Assembly (NCBI GenBank): GCA_937914775.1
Contig: CALDNB010000006.1
Coordinates: 1-8,250, forward strand
Direction: 5' to 3'
From: an uncultured Clostridia bacterium
GTDB taxonomy: Bacteria > Bacillota > Clostridia > Monoglobales > Firm-18
Length of the DNA: 8,250 nucleotides
This document shows, piece after piece, positions 1 to 6,036 of this stretch. Position 1 is the stretch's first letter; each line of letters starts with the position of its first letter. The notes under the pieces are model-generated. The model saw nothing but the letters and a program-made list of their open reading frames with translations. It made no database searches and had not been told where the DNA came from. The position numbers and the translations under genes were made by a program.

Positions 1-1
1 G

Positions 2-286
2 TCGGGAAGATATGATTTACTTGGAACTGCCCTTCAGGACAGAATGCATCAGCCTTTCCGAAAATGTCTTATCGGCGGTGTAAACAGAATATTTAAATTC
101 GGCAAAGACAATGGGGCTTATGGGACATATATCAGCGGCTCAGGACCTACCATAGTGTCTGTTATTGACAGCAGTATTGAAAATAAGTTTTACAGTGAAG
201 CACAAGATTTTTTAAATAAGCATATGAATAATTGGAGTATAAAAATTGTTGAAATAGACCATAACGGCGCAACAGTTAATATATAA
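2..286 (+). CDS. thrB: Homoserine kinase, C-terminal part (5' end outside window)
   Basis: This is the last 94 residues of a homoserine kinase, the GHMP-family enzyme that phosphorylates L-homoserine with ATP on the way to threonine. The frame is open from base 2, upstream of the first ATG at 44, so the gene enters from the left. Seen directly: a GTALQDRMHQPFR stretch near residues 8-20, matching the conserved Asp-Arg-x-His-x-Pro-Tyr/Phe-Arg region, and the third GHMP motif, SGSGPT, at residues 45-50 of the fragment. The C-terminal tail (NGATVNI) has the usual form. The stop lies 13 bases before the aspartokinase start, within that gene's Shine-Dalgarno region, so the two genes are surely co-transcribed. 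A threonine-pathway kinase next to aspartokinase is a common Clostridia arrangement. Another GHMP kinase is possible but unlikely given the DRxHQP motif. Confidence 0.9.
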   Translation, partial: SGRYDLLGTALQDRMHQPFRKCLIGGVNRIFKFGKDNGAYGTYISGSGPTIVSVIDSSIENKFYSEAQDFLNKHMNNWSIKIVEIDHNGATVNI

Positions 287-299
287 AGGAGGAATTACA

Positions 300-1511
300 G
301 TGGGTTTAATAGTTAAGAAATTTGGCGGTAGCTCTGTAGCTAATGCCGAAAGAGTAAACAATGTTGCTCGAATTGTAACCGATGAATACAAAAAGGGCAA
401 TAATGTTGTGGTTGTTGTTTCCGCACAAGGTGATACAACAGATGATTTTCTTGAAAAAGCGGCTGAAATCAACAAAAAACCGTCTAAACGTGAGATGGAT
501 GTTTTGTTGTCAGCGGGCGAACAGATTTCCATGGCTTTACTTGCTATGGCTATCGAAAAAATCGGTTGTCCTGTAGTATCCCTTACAGGTTGGCAGGCAG
601 GAGTTACCACCAACAGTGTTTACGGTATGGCAAGAATTAAGACAATAAATACTGAAAGAATTAAAAAGGAACTTGATTCAAACAGAATAGTAATTGTAGC
701 AGGTTTCCAGGGTATTAACAAATACGATGATATAACAACATTGGGAAGAGGCGGAAGTGATACTTCTGCAGTTGCTTTGGCTGCCGCATTACATGCAGAC
801 AAATGCGAAATCTACACAGATGTTGACGGTGTTTATACTGCTGACCCGAGAATTGTAAAAGACGCTCAGAAATTAGATGATATATCTTATGATGAAATGC
901 TTGAACTTGCAAGTCTTGGTGCAAACGTATTACACAACCGTTCAGTTGAACTTGCTTTAAAATATGATGTTAAACTTGAAGTTAAATCTAGTTTTGAAAG
1001 AGTGCCCGGCACTATAGTTAAGGAGGTAAAAAACGTGGAAAAAATGTTAGTTAGAGGGGTAACCCGTGATAATGATGTGGCAACTGTTTCTTTGGTAGGA
1101 GTAGAAAACACTCCCGGAAAAGCATTCAGAGTATTTTCTTTATTGGCAAAAGGTAATATTAATGTTGATATGATTTTACAATCAGTAGGCAGAGAAAACA
1201 GTAAAGATATTACTTTCTCTGTTCCGCTTAACCAGTTGGATTCAGCAATAGAACTGTTAGAGGAAAACCTTGAATTGGTGGGTGCACAGAAGATTGATTG
1301 CGAAAAAGAAGTATCCAAAGTTTCAATAGTTGGTGCAGGTATGGTAAGTAACCCCGGCGTTGCTGCTAAAATGTTTGAAGCATTATATAATGCTCAGATT
1401 AATATTATGATGATTTCTACATCAGAAATTAAAGTTTCTGTTATTATTAATAAAGCAGATGCAGAAAAAGCAGTAAAAGCAATCCACGACAAATTCTTTA
1501 ACCATGAGTGA
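300..1511 (+). CDS. lysC: Aspartokinase (aspartate kinase), two-ACT-domain type
   Basis: Phosphorylates L-aspartate with ATP, the committed cytoplasmic step to lysine, threonine and methionine. Length 403 aa is normal for monofunctional Gram-positive aspartokinase. The kinase domain shows KFGGSSV at residues 7-13, the FQG segment near 137, GRGGSDTSA at 149-157, YTDVDGVYTADPR at 172-184, and a GANVLHNRSVELA helix near 207-219. Two ACT domains follow: the first begins after residue 249 (VRGVTRD) and carries GVENTPGKAFRVF; the second begins near 339 (VSKVSIVGAGM). They are the expected allosteric sites for lysine and/or threonine; the sequence does not show which effector binds. The start is GTG, chosen because AAGGAGG (286-292) lies 7 bases upstream and the product begins in register with the family. 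There is no bifunctional homoserine dehydrogenase fusion. An internal start for a beta subunit is listed separately. Confidence 0.96.
   Translation: MGLIVKKFGGSSVANAERVNNVARIVTDEYKKGNNVVVVVSAQGDTTDDFLEKAAEINKKPSKREMDVLLSAGEQISMALLAMAIEKIGCPVVSLTGWQAGVTTNSVYGMARIKTINTERIKKELDSNRIVIVAGFQGINKYDDITTLGRGGSDTSAVALAAALHADKCEIYTDVDGVYTADPRIVKDAQKLDDISYDEMLELASLGANVLHNRSVELALKYDVKLEVKSSFERVPGTIVKEVKNVEKMLVRGVTRDNDVATVSLVGVENTPGKAFRVFSLLAKGNINVDMILQSVGRENSKDITFSVPLNQLDSAIELLEENLELVGAQKIDCEKEVSKVSIVGAGMVSNPGVAAKMFEALYNAQINIMMISTSEIKVSVIINKADAEKAVKAIHDKFFNHE
1020..1037 (+). promoter_or_regulatory. Internal Shine-Dalgarno and in-frame GTG start inside lysC (beta subunit)
   Basis: A perfect AAGGAGG lies at 1020-1026, followed after 8 bases by GTG at 1035-1037, in frame as codon 246 of lysC. 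Initiation here would give a 158-residue protein (codons 246-403) containing only the two ACT domains. Bacillus subtilis aspartokinase II is known to be made as alpha and beta subunits from in-phase overlapping starts within lysC, with the beta subunit being the regulatory domain. The junction between kinase and ACT domains here matches that layout. ATG at 1044 is an alternative start but is 17 bases from the SD, which is too far. Confidence 0.75.
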
Positions 1512-2229
1512 TATATTAGAGGGCAGAAACCCTATAACGGAAGCACTTAAGGCAGACAGAGATATTGATAAAATTCTGTTTTCAGGCGTTGACGGAAGTA
1601 TTAAAAAAATACTTGGTATGGCGAAAGATAAAGGCATACCAACCGTTAAGGCAGACAGAAAAAAATTAGATGAATTATCTGAAACAGGCAATCACCAAGG
1701 GGTGATTGCTTATGTTTCTGCTCACAGATATTATTCTGTTGAGGAAATTTTAGAGTTTGCAAAAAGCAAAGGGGAAAGTCCCTTTATCGTTGTTTTGGAC
1801 GAAATTGAAGACCCGCATAACTTAGGCTCTATTATGAGAAGTGCCGAGGGTGCAGGGGTTCATGGAATTATTATTCCCAAAAGACACAGCGTAGGTCTTA
1901 ACTCCACAGTTGCAAAAACTTCTGCAGGTGCAGTAGAGTATATGCGAGTTGCCAAAGTGTCTAATATTGCTTCAACCATTGAAAAACTGAAAAAAGAGGG
2001 AATATGGTTTTATGCAACTCATCAGGACGCTACTATGGGTTATGATGAGGCTGATTACAGCGGCGGAGTTGGTATAGTAATTGGTAGCGAAGGCAAGGGC
2101 GTTTCAAGGATTGTTGCAGAAAAGTGCGACTTCTTGATAAGTATTCCTATGAAAGGTAAAATTAATTCCTTAAATGCATCTGTTGCAGCGGGAATTATTA
2201 TTTACAACGTGATAAATAAAAAAGGTTAG
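1504..2229 (+). CDS. rlmB: 23S rRNA (guanosine-2'-O)-methyltransferase RlmB / TrmH (SpoU) family
   Basis: A 241-aa SPOUT-class RNA 2'-O-ribose methyltransferase using S-adenosylmethionine; RlmB members methylate G2251 in the peptidyl-transferase region of 23S rRNA. The N-terminal substrate-binding domain starts with the characteristic ILEGRNPITEAL (residues 4-15) and contains NHQGV at 63-67. The knotted catalytic domain has motif 1 (LDEIEDPHNLGSIMRSAEGAG, about 98-118, with N106, R112 and E115), motif 2 (IGSEGKGVS, 193-201) and motif 3 (ISIPMKGKINSLNASVAAG, 212-230). Its ATG overlaps the last 8 bases of lysC and no clear Shine-Dalgarno precedes it, so translation is probably coupled to lysC termination. 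A related TrmH-family tRNA methyltransferase cannot be wholly excluded, but the extended N-terminal domain favours RlmB. It has no metabolic link to the amino-acid genes around it. Confidence 0.92.
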   Translation: MSDILEGRNPITEALKADRDIDKILFSGVDGSIKKILGMAKDKGIPTVKADRKKLDELSETGNHQGVIAYVSAHRYYSVEEILEFAKSKGESPFIVVLDEIEDPHNLGSIMRSAEGAGVHGIIIPKRHSVGLNSTVAKTSAGAVEYMRVAKVSNIASTIEKLKKEGIWFYATHQDATMGYDEADYSGGVGIVIGSEGKGVSRIVAEKCDFLISIPMKGKINSLNASVAAGIIIYNVINKKG

Positions 2230-2239
2230 GGGTGTTACT

Positions 2240-2509
2240 GTGAGAGCAGTAGTTACTGTTTTAGGTAGTGACAAGGTTGGTATTATTGCAAAAGTCACTG
2301 CAGTTTTGGCTGAGTACAATGTAAATATTTTAGATATTACACAAACGATTATGCAAAGCATATTTACTATGATTATGTTGGTGGATATTTCAAAATCAAG
2401 TATCCCTTTTTCAAAACTTGTAGACATTCTTAGTGATACAGGAAAAGAACTTGGCGTTGATATTAAAACACAACACGAGGATATTTTTAAATCTATGCAG
2501 GAGATATAA
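2240..2509 (+). CDS. Stand-alone ACT-domain protein (UPF0237 type)
   Basis: A single 89-residue ACT domain with no attached enzyme. The beta-alpha-beta start is seen as RAVVTVLGSDKVGIIAKVTAVLA (residues 2-24; DKVGI is the usual ligand-loop position), followed by NVNILDITQTIM, typical of GcvR/UPF0237-like ACT proteins. ACT domains usually bind amino acids, and the ligand here is unknown. The start is GTG, supported by AGGGGTG (2228-2234) five bases upstream; the next Met is not until about residue 38. The gene lies 10 bases after rlmB and 12 bases before the UPF0210 gene. This ACT/UPF0210 pairing is conserved in many Firmicutes (for example adjacent loci in Streptococcus pneumoniae), so the two products probably act together. 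Its presence in an operon with aspartokinase fits a role in amino-acid sensing, but that is inference. Confidence 0.88.
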   Translation: MRAVVTVLGSDKVGIIAKVTAVLAEYNVNILDITQTIMQSIFTMIMLVDISKSSIPFSKLVDILSDTGKELGVDIKTQHEDIFKSMQEI

Positions 2510-2521
2510 GGGGAGATTGTT

Positions 2522-3880
2522 TTGATTAATTCACGCAAGATTTTAGAAACAATAAAAATGATTAATGAAGAAAATCTTGATATAAGAACAATAACTATGG
2601 GTATCTCTTTGCGTGATTGTTGCGGAGAGGATATTGACAGAGTTTGTGATAAGATTTATGACAAGATTACAAAAAAGGCTCAAAATCTTGTAAAAACAGG
2701 TGAAGATATTGAGCACGAATACGGTATTCCTATTATAAATAAGCGTATTTCAGTTACTCCGATTTCATCAATCGGTGAAAGTTGTAATACAGACAGTTAC
2801 GTAAAAATTGCAAAATGTCTTGATAAAGCAGCAGATGCAACAGGAGTAAATTTTGTAGGCGGTTTTTCCGCCCTTGTTCACAAAGGTTATACAAAGGGTG
2901 ACAGGATTTTAATTAACTCAATTCCTGAGGCCCTTGCAACAACAGAGAAAGTTTGTTCTTCCGTAAATGTTGCTTCTACAAGAGCAGGTATTAATATGGA
3001 TGCAGTTTATGAAATGGGAAAAATCATCAAACAAACTGCAGAATATACAAAGGACAGAGCAGGTTTTGGTTGCGCAAAATTAGTTGTTTTTTCTAACGCT
3101 GTTGAGGACAACCCCTTTATGGCAGGTGCTTTTCACGGTGTCGGTGAGTCTGAAACAGTAATTAATGTAGGTGTATCAGGCCCCGGAGTTGTTAAAAAAG
3201 CCCTTGAAAAAGTAAAAGGCGAAGATTTCAGCGTAGTAGCAGATACAATTAAAAGAACTGCCTATAAGATTACAAGAATGGGGCAGTTGGTTGCAAAAGA
3301 AGCATCTACAAGGCTTGATGTTCCATTTGGTATTGTTGACTTGTCTTTGGCACCTACTCCTGCTATAGGAGACAGTGTTGCATATATTTTAGAGGAAATG
3401 GGTATCGAAAAATGCGGTACTCACGGCACTACTGCGGCTCTTGCACTTTTGAATGATGCAGTAAAAAAAGGCGGAGTTATGGCATCTTCTCACGTAGGCG
3501 GTTTAAGCGGTGCATTTATCCCCGTTTCAGAAGATGCAGGTATGATTGATGCAGTAAACATAGGTGCTTTATCTTTAGACAAACTTGAGGCTATGACTTG
3601 CGTTTGTTCAGTTGGTCTTGATATGTTTGCAGTACCCGGAGACACAAGCGCAGAAACAATTGCGGCAATTATTGCAGATGAAGCGGCTATCGGTATGATT
3701 AACACTAAAACTACTGCAGTACGTGTTATTCCTGCGCCAGGTTCAAAAGTTGGCGACAGAGTAGATTTTGGCGGTCTTTTGGGACATGCCTACGTAATGC
3801 CGCTTAGCAGATATAAAAGTGATGAATTTGTTAAAAGAGGAGGCAGAATTCCTGCACCTATTAACAGTTTAAAGAATTAA
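2522..3880 (+). CDS. UPF0210 / DUF711 (PFL-like) family protein
   Basis: A 452-residue cytoplasmic protein of the UPF0210 (DUF711) family, often labelled 'PFL family protein' because its fold resembles the pyruvate formate-lyase/ribonucleotide-reductase barrel; no enzymatic reaction is established. Features seen: the N-terminal TITMGISLRDC segment (about 23-33), glycine-rich GGFSALVHKGYTKGD, FHGVGESETVINVGVSGPGVV, and GTHGTTAALALLNDAVKKGG. The length matches the family. The start is TTG at 2522, preferred because AAGGGGAG (2508-2515) is 6 bases upstream; Met13 (ATG at 2558) has no SD. The Shine-Dalgarno overlaps the stop of the ACT gene, indicating coupled expression. Nothing here shows the glycyl-radical motif needed for true PFL chemistry, so it should not be called a pyruvate formate-lyase. 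It is the last gene of its operon, 5 bases before the terminator stem. Confidence 0.9.
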   Translation: MINSRKILETIKMINEENLDIRTITMGISLRDCCGEDIDRVCDKIYDKITKKAQNLVKTGEDIEHEYGIPIINKRISVTPISSIGESCNTDSYVKIAKCLDKAADATGVNFVGGFSALVHKGYTKGDRILINSIPEALATTEKVCSSVNVASTRAGINMDAVYEMGKIIKQTAEYTKDRAGFGCAKLVVFSNAVEDNPFMAGAFHGVGESETVINVGVSGPGVVKKALEKVKGEDFSVVADTIKRTAYKITRMGQLVAKEASTRLDVPFGIVDLSLAPTPAIGDSVAYILEEMGIEKCGTHGTTAALALLNDAVKKGGVMASSHVGGLSGAFIPVSEDAGMIDAVNIGALSLDKLEAMTCVCSVGLDMFAVPGDTSAETIAAIIADEAAIGMINTKTTAVRVIPAPGSKVGDRVDFGGLLGHAYVMPLSRYKSDEFVKRGGRIPAPINSLKN

Positions 3881-3884
3881 AAAG

Positions 3885-3909
3885 TCGGGAGAATTCTCCC
3901 GATTTTTTT
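3885..3909. terminator. Bidirectional intrinsic terminator
   Basis: A 7-bp perfect stem, TCGGGAG (3885-3891) and CTCCCGA (3896-3902), encloses an AATT loop and is followed by seven T (3903-3909). The left flank is A-rich (AAAAA at 3879-3883), so the same hairpin can also terminate minus-strand transcripts. It lies between the convergent UPF0210 and YlmC/YmxH-type genes. The T-run overlaps the stop codon of the minus-strand gene. Confidence 0.93.
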
Positions 3910-4135
3910 AATTTACTATTATTATGTCACTTCCTATTTTTTTAATGTCGTTCCACAAGATTACTGTTTCGTTTTCTTTGTTAAAAGAAAACAATTTGCT
4001 TTTTGAGGGAGGAAGTACTATAGAATTTACCTTTCCTGTTTCTGTGTCAAATTCCATGTCGCACACAAAGCCGAGCCTCTCCCCCGTTGATACGTTTATA
4101 ACTTCTTTGTTTTTTAATTCGCTGAATTTACACAT
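3908..4135 (-). CDS. YlmC/YmxH-family PRC-barrel protein (sporulation-associated family)
   Basis: A 75-residue protein with a PRC-barrel domain. The opening KFSELKNKEVINVSTGERLG (residues 3-22) matches the family pattern 'LSEL..KEVIN...GERLG', followed by DTETGKV (30-36) and a short beta-rich tail. YlmC/YmxH proteins are linked to sporulation in Bacillus and Clostridia, but their molecular role is not established. Start choice: a GTG three codons upstream (4144) is also open, but the bases around it form AGGTGA (4146 down to 4141), an SD with 5-base spacing to the ATG at 4135, and family members begin at this Met. The gene is monocistronic in the window, divergent from the YhcH-type gene and convergent with operon 1. 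No convincing sporulation-sigma promoter was visible upstream. An ORF on the opposite strand over the same bases has no family resemblance. Confidence 0.83.
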   Translation of the reverse strand: MCKFSELKNKEVINVSTGERLGFVCDMEFDTETGKVNSIVLPPSKSKLFSFNKENETVILWNDIKKIGSDIIIVN

Positions 4136-4167
4136 TTTTATCACCTGTATATTATATTGACTATAAC

Positions 4168-4196
4168 TTGAAAATATTTTATATTTATGTTATAAT
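4168..4196 (+). promoter_or_regulatory. SigA-type promoter with extended -10 for the YhcH-MATE-mutase-queT operon
   Basis: TTGAAA (4168-4173) and TATAAT (4191-4196) are separated by 17 bases. A TG dinucleotide at 4188-4189 forms an extended -10 (TGTTATAAT). Transcription should begin near 4203, giving a leader of only about 17 bases with the Shine-Dalgarno (AAGAAGGG, 4205-4212) almost at its 5' end. There is thus no room for a leader riboswitch. No operator-like palindrome was recognised. Confidence 0.85.
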
Positions 4197-4219
4197 TTTA
4201 CAGAAAGAAGGGTTTATAT

Positions 4220-4663
4220 ATGATTATTGATAACATTAAAAACATTGAAAACTATAAAGGTACAGAAAAAATTTATGACGTGCTTAAGTTTATTTTAAAA
4301 TCTGATTTTACTAAGATGGATCTGGGTAAATATTTTATTGACGGCGATAACTTGTTTTTTATGGTGCAGGAATATGACACAAAGCCTGTTAAAAATGTTG
4401 CAGAAGCACATAAAGAATATATTGACATTCAACTGGTAATAGGCGGTGAGGAATTAATAGGTTATGCACCTATGACTGCTCATACAGGTATTTATGAAGT
4501 CAAAGATGGTAAAGATTGTACTTTGTATAACTGCGAAACTGTAAAACTTCTGCTTAAAGCCGGCGATTTTATGGTTTTGTATCCTAATGACTTGCACGAG
4601 CCGGGTCTTGCAAATGGGGTCAGCAGTAAATGTCAGAAAGTTGTATTTAAAATTAAAATCTGA
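4220..4663 (+). CDS. YhcH/YjgK/YiaL family protein (cupin-like, sugar anomerase-type)
   Basis: A 147-residue single-domain protein of the YhcH/YjgK/YiaL (DUF386) family, a cupin-like beta-barrel. Conserved features seen: EAHKEYIDIQ (62-71) with H64, the GGEELIGY turn (75-82), and a C-terminal FMVLYPNDLHEPG (117-129) with H126; these His/acidic positions are the presumed metal site. In E. coli the family member YhcH (NanQ) speeds anomer interconversion of sialic acid, and others lie in sugar-catabolic operons, so a role on a sugar hemiacetal is plausible; the substrate here is unknown. No sialic-acid or beta-galactosidase gene is present in the window, although homologues are sometimes labelled 'beta-galactosidase subunit beta'. 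It is the first gene of its operon, with AAGAAGGG 7 bases before the ATG and the MATE gene 15 bases downstream. Confidence 0.88.
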   Translation: MIIDNIKNIENYKGTEKIYDVLKFILKSDFTKMDLGKYFIDGDNLFFMVQEYDTKPVKNVAEAHKEYIDIQLVIGGEELIGYAPMTAHTGIYEVKDGKDCTLYNCETVKLLLKAGDFMVLYPNDLHEPGLANGVSSKCQKVVFKIKI

Positions 4664-4678
4664 TTTGGAGGCAAATAA

Positions 4679-6025
4679 ATGAAGGACTTAACAACGGGAA
4701 ACATTTATAAAACTTTTATATGGTTTGCTATCCCAATGGCTTTATCAGGACTTCTGTCACAGGCTTATTCAATTATAAATACTATAATCGCAGGTAAGTT
4801 AATAGGCGAGGCAGGTCTTGCGGCTGTTGGTGCAACTGCGCCTTTGCTTGACGCTGTTTCCTCACTTTTCTGGGGATTTTGCGTTGGTTTTTCCGTTTAT
4901 GTTGCAAATTTGTTTGGCGCAAAGCAGTATTATAAAATTAAAGAAAGCATTATCACTATGTACTTTACTTTGTTTGTAGTTACGGTAACCGTCGGTGTTA
5001 TAATGCTTATATTTAATAATCAGTTATTTAATTTACTCAATATTGAAAATGCCATCAGAAATGATGTGTTTAAGTATTTTTCGGTATATATGATAGGCTT
5101 TTTCTTTATCATATTCGGTCAGGTCAGTGTTGCTATGATTAATGCTTTCGGTATAGGAAAATTCCCGTTATATATGTCGGTTTTGTCAACTGTGCTTACG
5201 ATTTCAGGCAACATTGTTTCGGTTGCGGTTTTTGATTTGGGTGTAATGGGACTTGCTTTATCTACAGTTTTAGCAAGTGTTGTTGTAACCGTGATGTATA
5301 TTTTTGAGTTTAAAAGGATTTTTAAAGAATTAGATGTAGATAAAGATAAAGCAAAACTTTGTTTTGGTGTTATTAAGGAATCATTTTCATATTCGGGCTC
5401 TGCAATGATGCAGCAACTGATTATGTATATTGCACCCCTTATAATTTCTCCATTTATTAACGCTATCGGTAGTTCTGCAACTGCGGCATATACTGTTGTA
5501 ACAAGAATATATAATATAATCGCTTCTGTTTATCAGAATTCTGCTAAAACACTAAGTAATTACGCTGCACAATGTATGGGTGCTAAGAAATATTCTAAAG
5601 TCAAAAAAGGCGTATATGTTGGCTTTTTTCAGGGTTTAATGTTTATAGCACCGTTTCTTCTTGTTTGTGTATTTGGTGCAAAACATACATGTATGTTGTT
5701 TTTTACAAAGGGAAGTTCCGGTGAAGCGTTGAATTACGCTGTTACCTTTTCTGTTGGTTTTTTACCCTTTATTGTGTTTAACGTAATTAACAACTTGTTT
5801 CATTCGTTCTTCAGGGGTGTTAATGCCCCCGCTTGTCTGCTTTTTTCTACTATTATCGGTTCTGTAAGCAGGGTTTTAGCAAGTATTTATTTTATAAAAA
5901 GCGGATATGGAATGAACGGTGCATATATGGGCTGGGTGGCTTCGTGGATTATAGAAGCATTATTTGTAGTATATATTTATTATTCCGGCAGGTGGAAACC
6001 TATTGAAATGACTAATGAGATTTGA
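4679..6025 (+). CDS. MATE family efflux transporter
   Basis: A 448-residue, strongly hydrophobic integral membrane protein with the length and two-fold pseudo-repeat of MATE exporters (12 expected helices). The first half starts with FIWFAIPMALSGLLSQAYSI (13-32), followed by the typical IAGKLIGEAGLAAVGATAP region (37-55). The second half begins around residue 236 with FSYSGSAMMQQLIMYIAPLI and IGSSATAAYTVVTRIYNI. MATE proteins export cationic drugs or metabolites using Na+ or H+ gradients; substrate and coupling ion cannot be read from sequence. TGGAGG (4666-4671) is 7 bases before the ATG. The stop codon (6023-6025) overlaps the Shine-Dalgarno of the next gene. Being between a sugar-anomerase-like gene and a phosphohexomutase-like gene suggests, weakly, that it exports a carbohydrate-related metabolite rather than drugs. 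Confidence 0.93.
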   Translation: MKDLTTGNIYKTFIWFAIPMALSGLLSQAYSIINTIIAGKLIGEAGLAAVGATAPLLDAVSSLFWGFCVGFSVYVANLFGAKQYYKIKESIITMYFTLFVVTVTVGVIMLIFNNQLFNLLNIENAIRNDVFKYFSVYMIGFFFIIFGQVSVAMINAFGIGKFPLYMSVLSTVLTISGNIVSVAVFDLGVMGLALSTVLASVVVTVMYIFEFKRIFKELDVDKDKAKLCFGVIKESFSYSGSAMMQQLIMYIAPLIISPFINAIGSSATAAYTVVTRIYNIIASVYQNSAKTLSNYAAQCMGAKKYSKVKKGVYVGFFQGLMFIAPFLLVCVFGAKHTCMLFFTKGSSGEALNYAVTFSVGFLPFIVFNVINNLFHSFFRGVNAPACLLFSTIIGSVSRVLASIYFIKSGYGMNGAYMGWVASWIIEALFVVYIYYSGRWKPIEMTNEI

Positions 6026-6036
6026 GGTGTTACCGT

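Noticed and set aside
887..1318. 143-codon minus-strand ORF inside lysC
   Set aside because: Antisense shadow of a highly conserved aspartokinase; Ser/Thr-rich low-complexity translation typical of antisense frames.
2522..3880. Pyruvate formate-lyase annotation for the UPF0210 protein
   Set aside because: The name reflects fold similarity only; the C-terminal glycyl-radical motif and the paired catalytic cysteines of true PFL are not evident.
4151..4156. TATAAT on the minus strand upstream of the YlmC/YmxH-type gene as its promoter
   Set aside because: The predicted transcript would start at about 4144, removing part of the Shine-Dalgarno, and no -35 box is present at 17 bases. No clear SigE-type elements were found either.
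3924..4160. 78-codon plus-strand ORF opposite the YlmC/YmxH-type gene
   Set aside because: No family resemblance and no SD. The minus-strand frame over the same bases matches a PRC-barrel family and has AGGTGA correctly spaced from its ATG.
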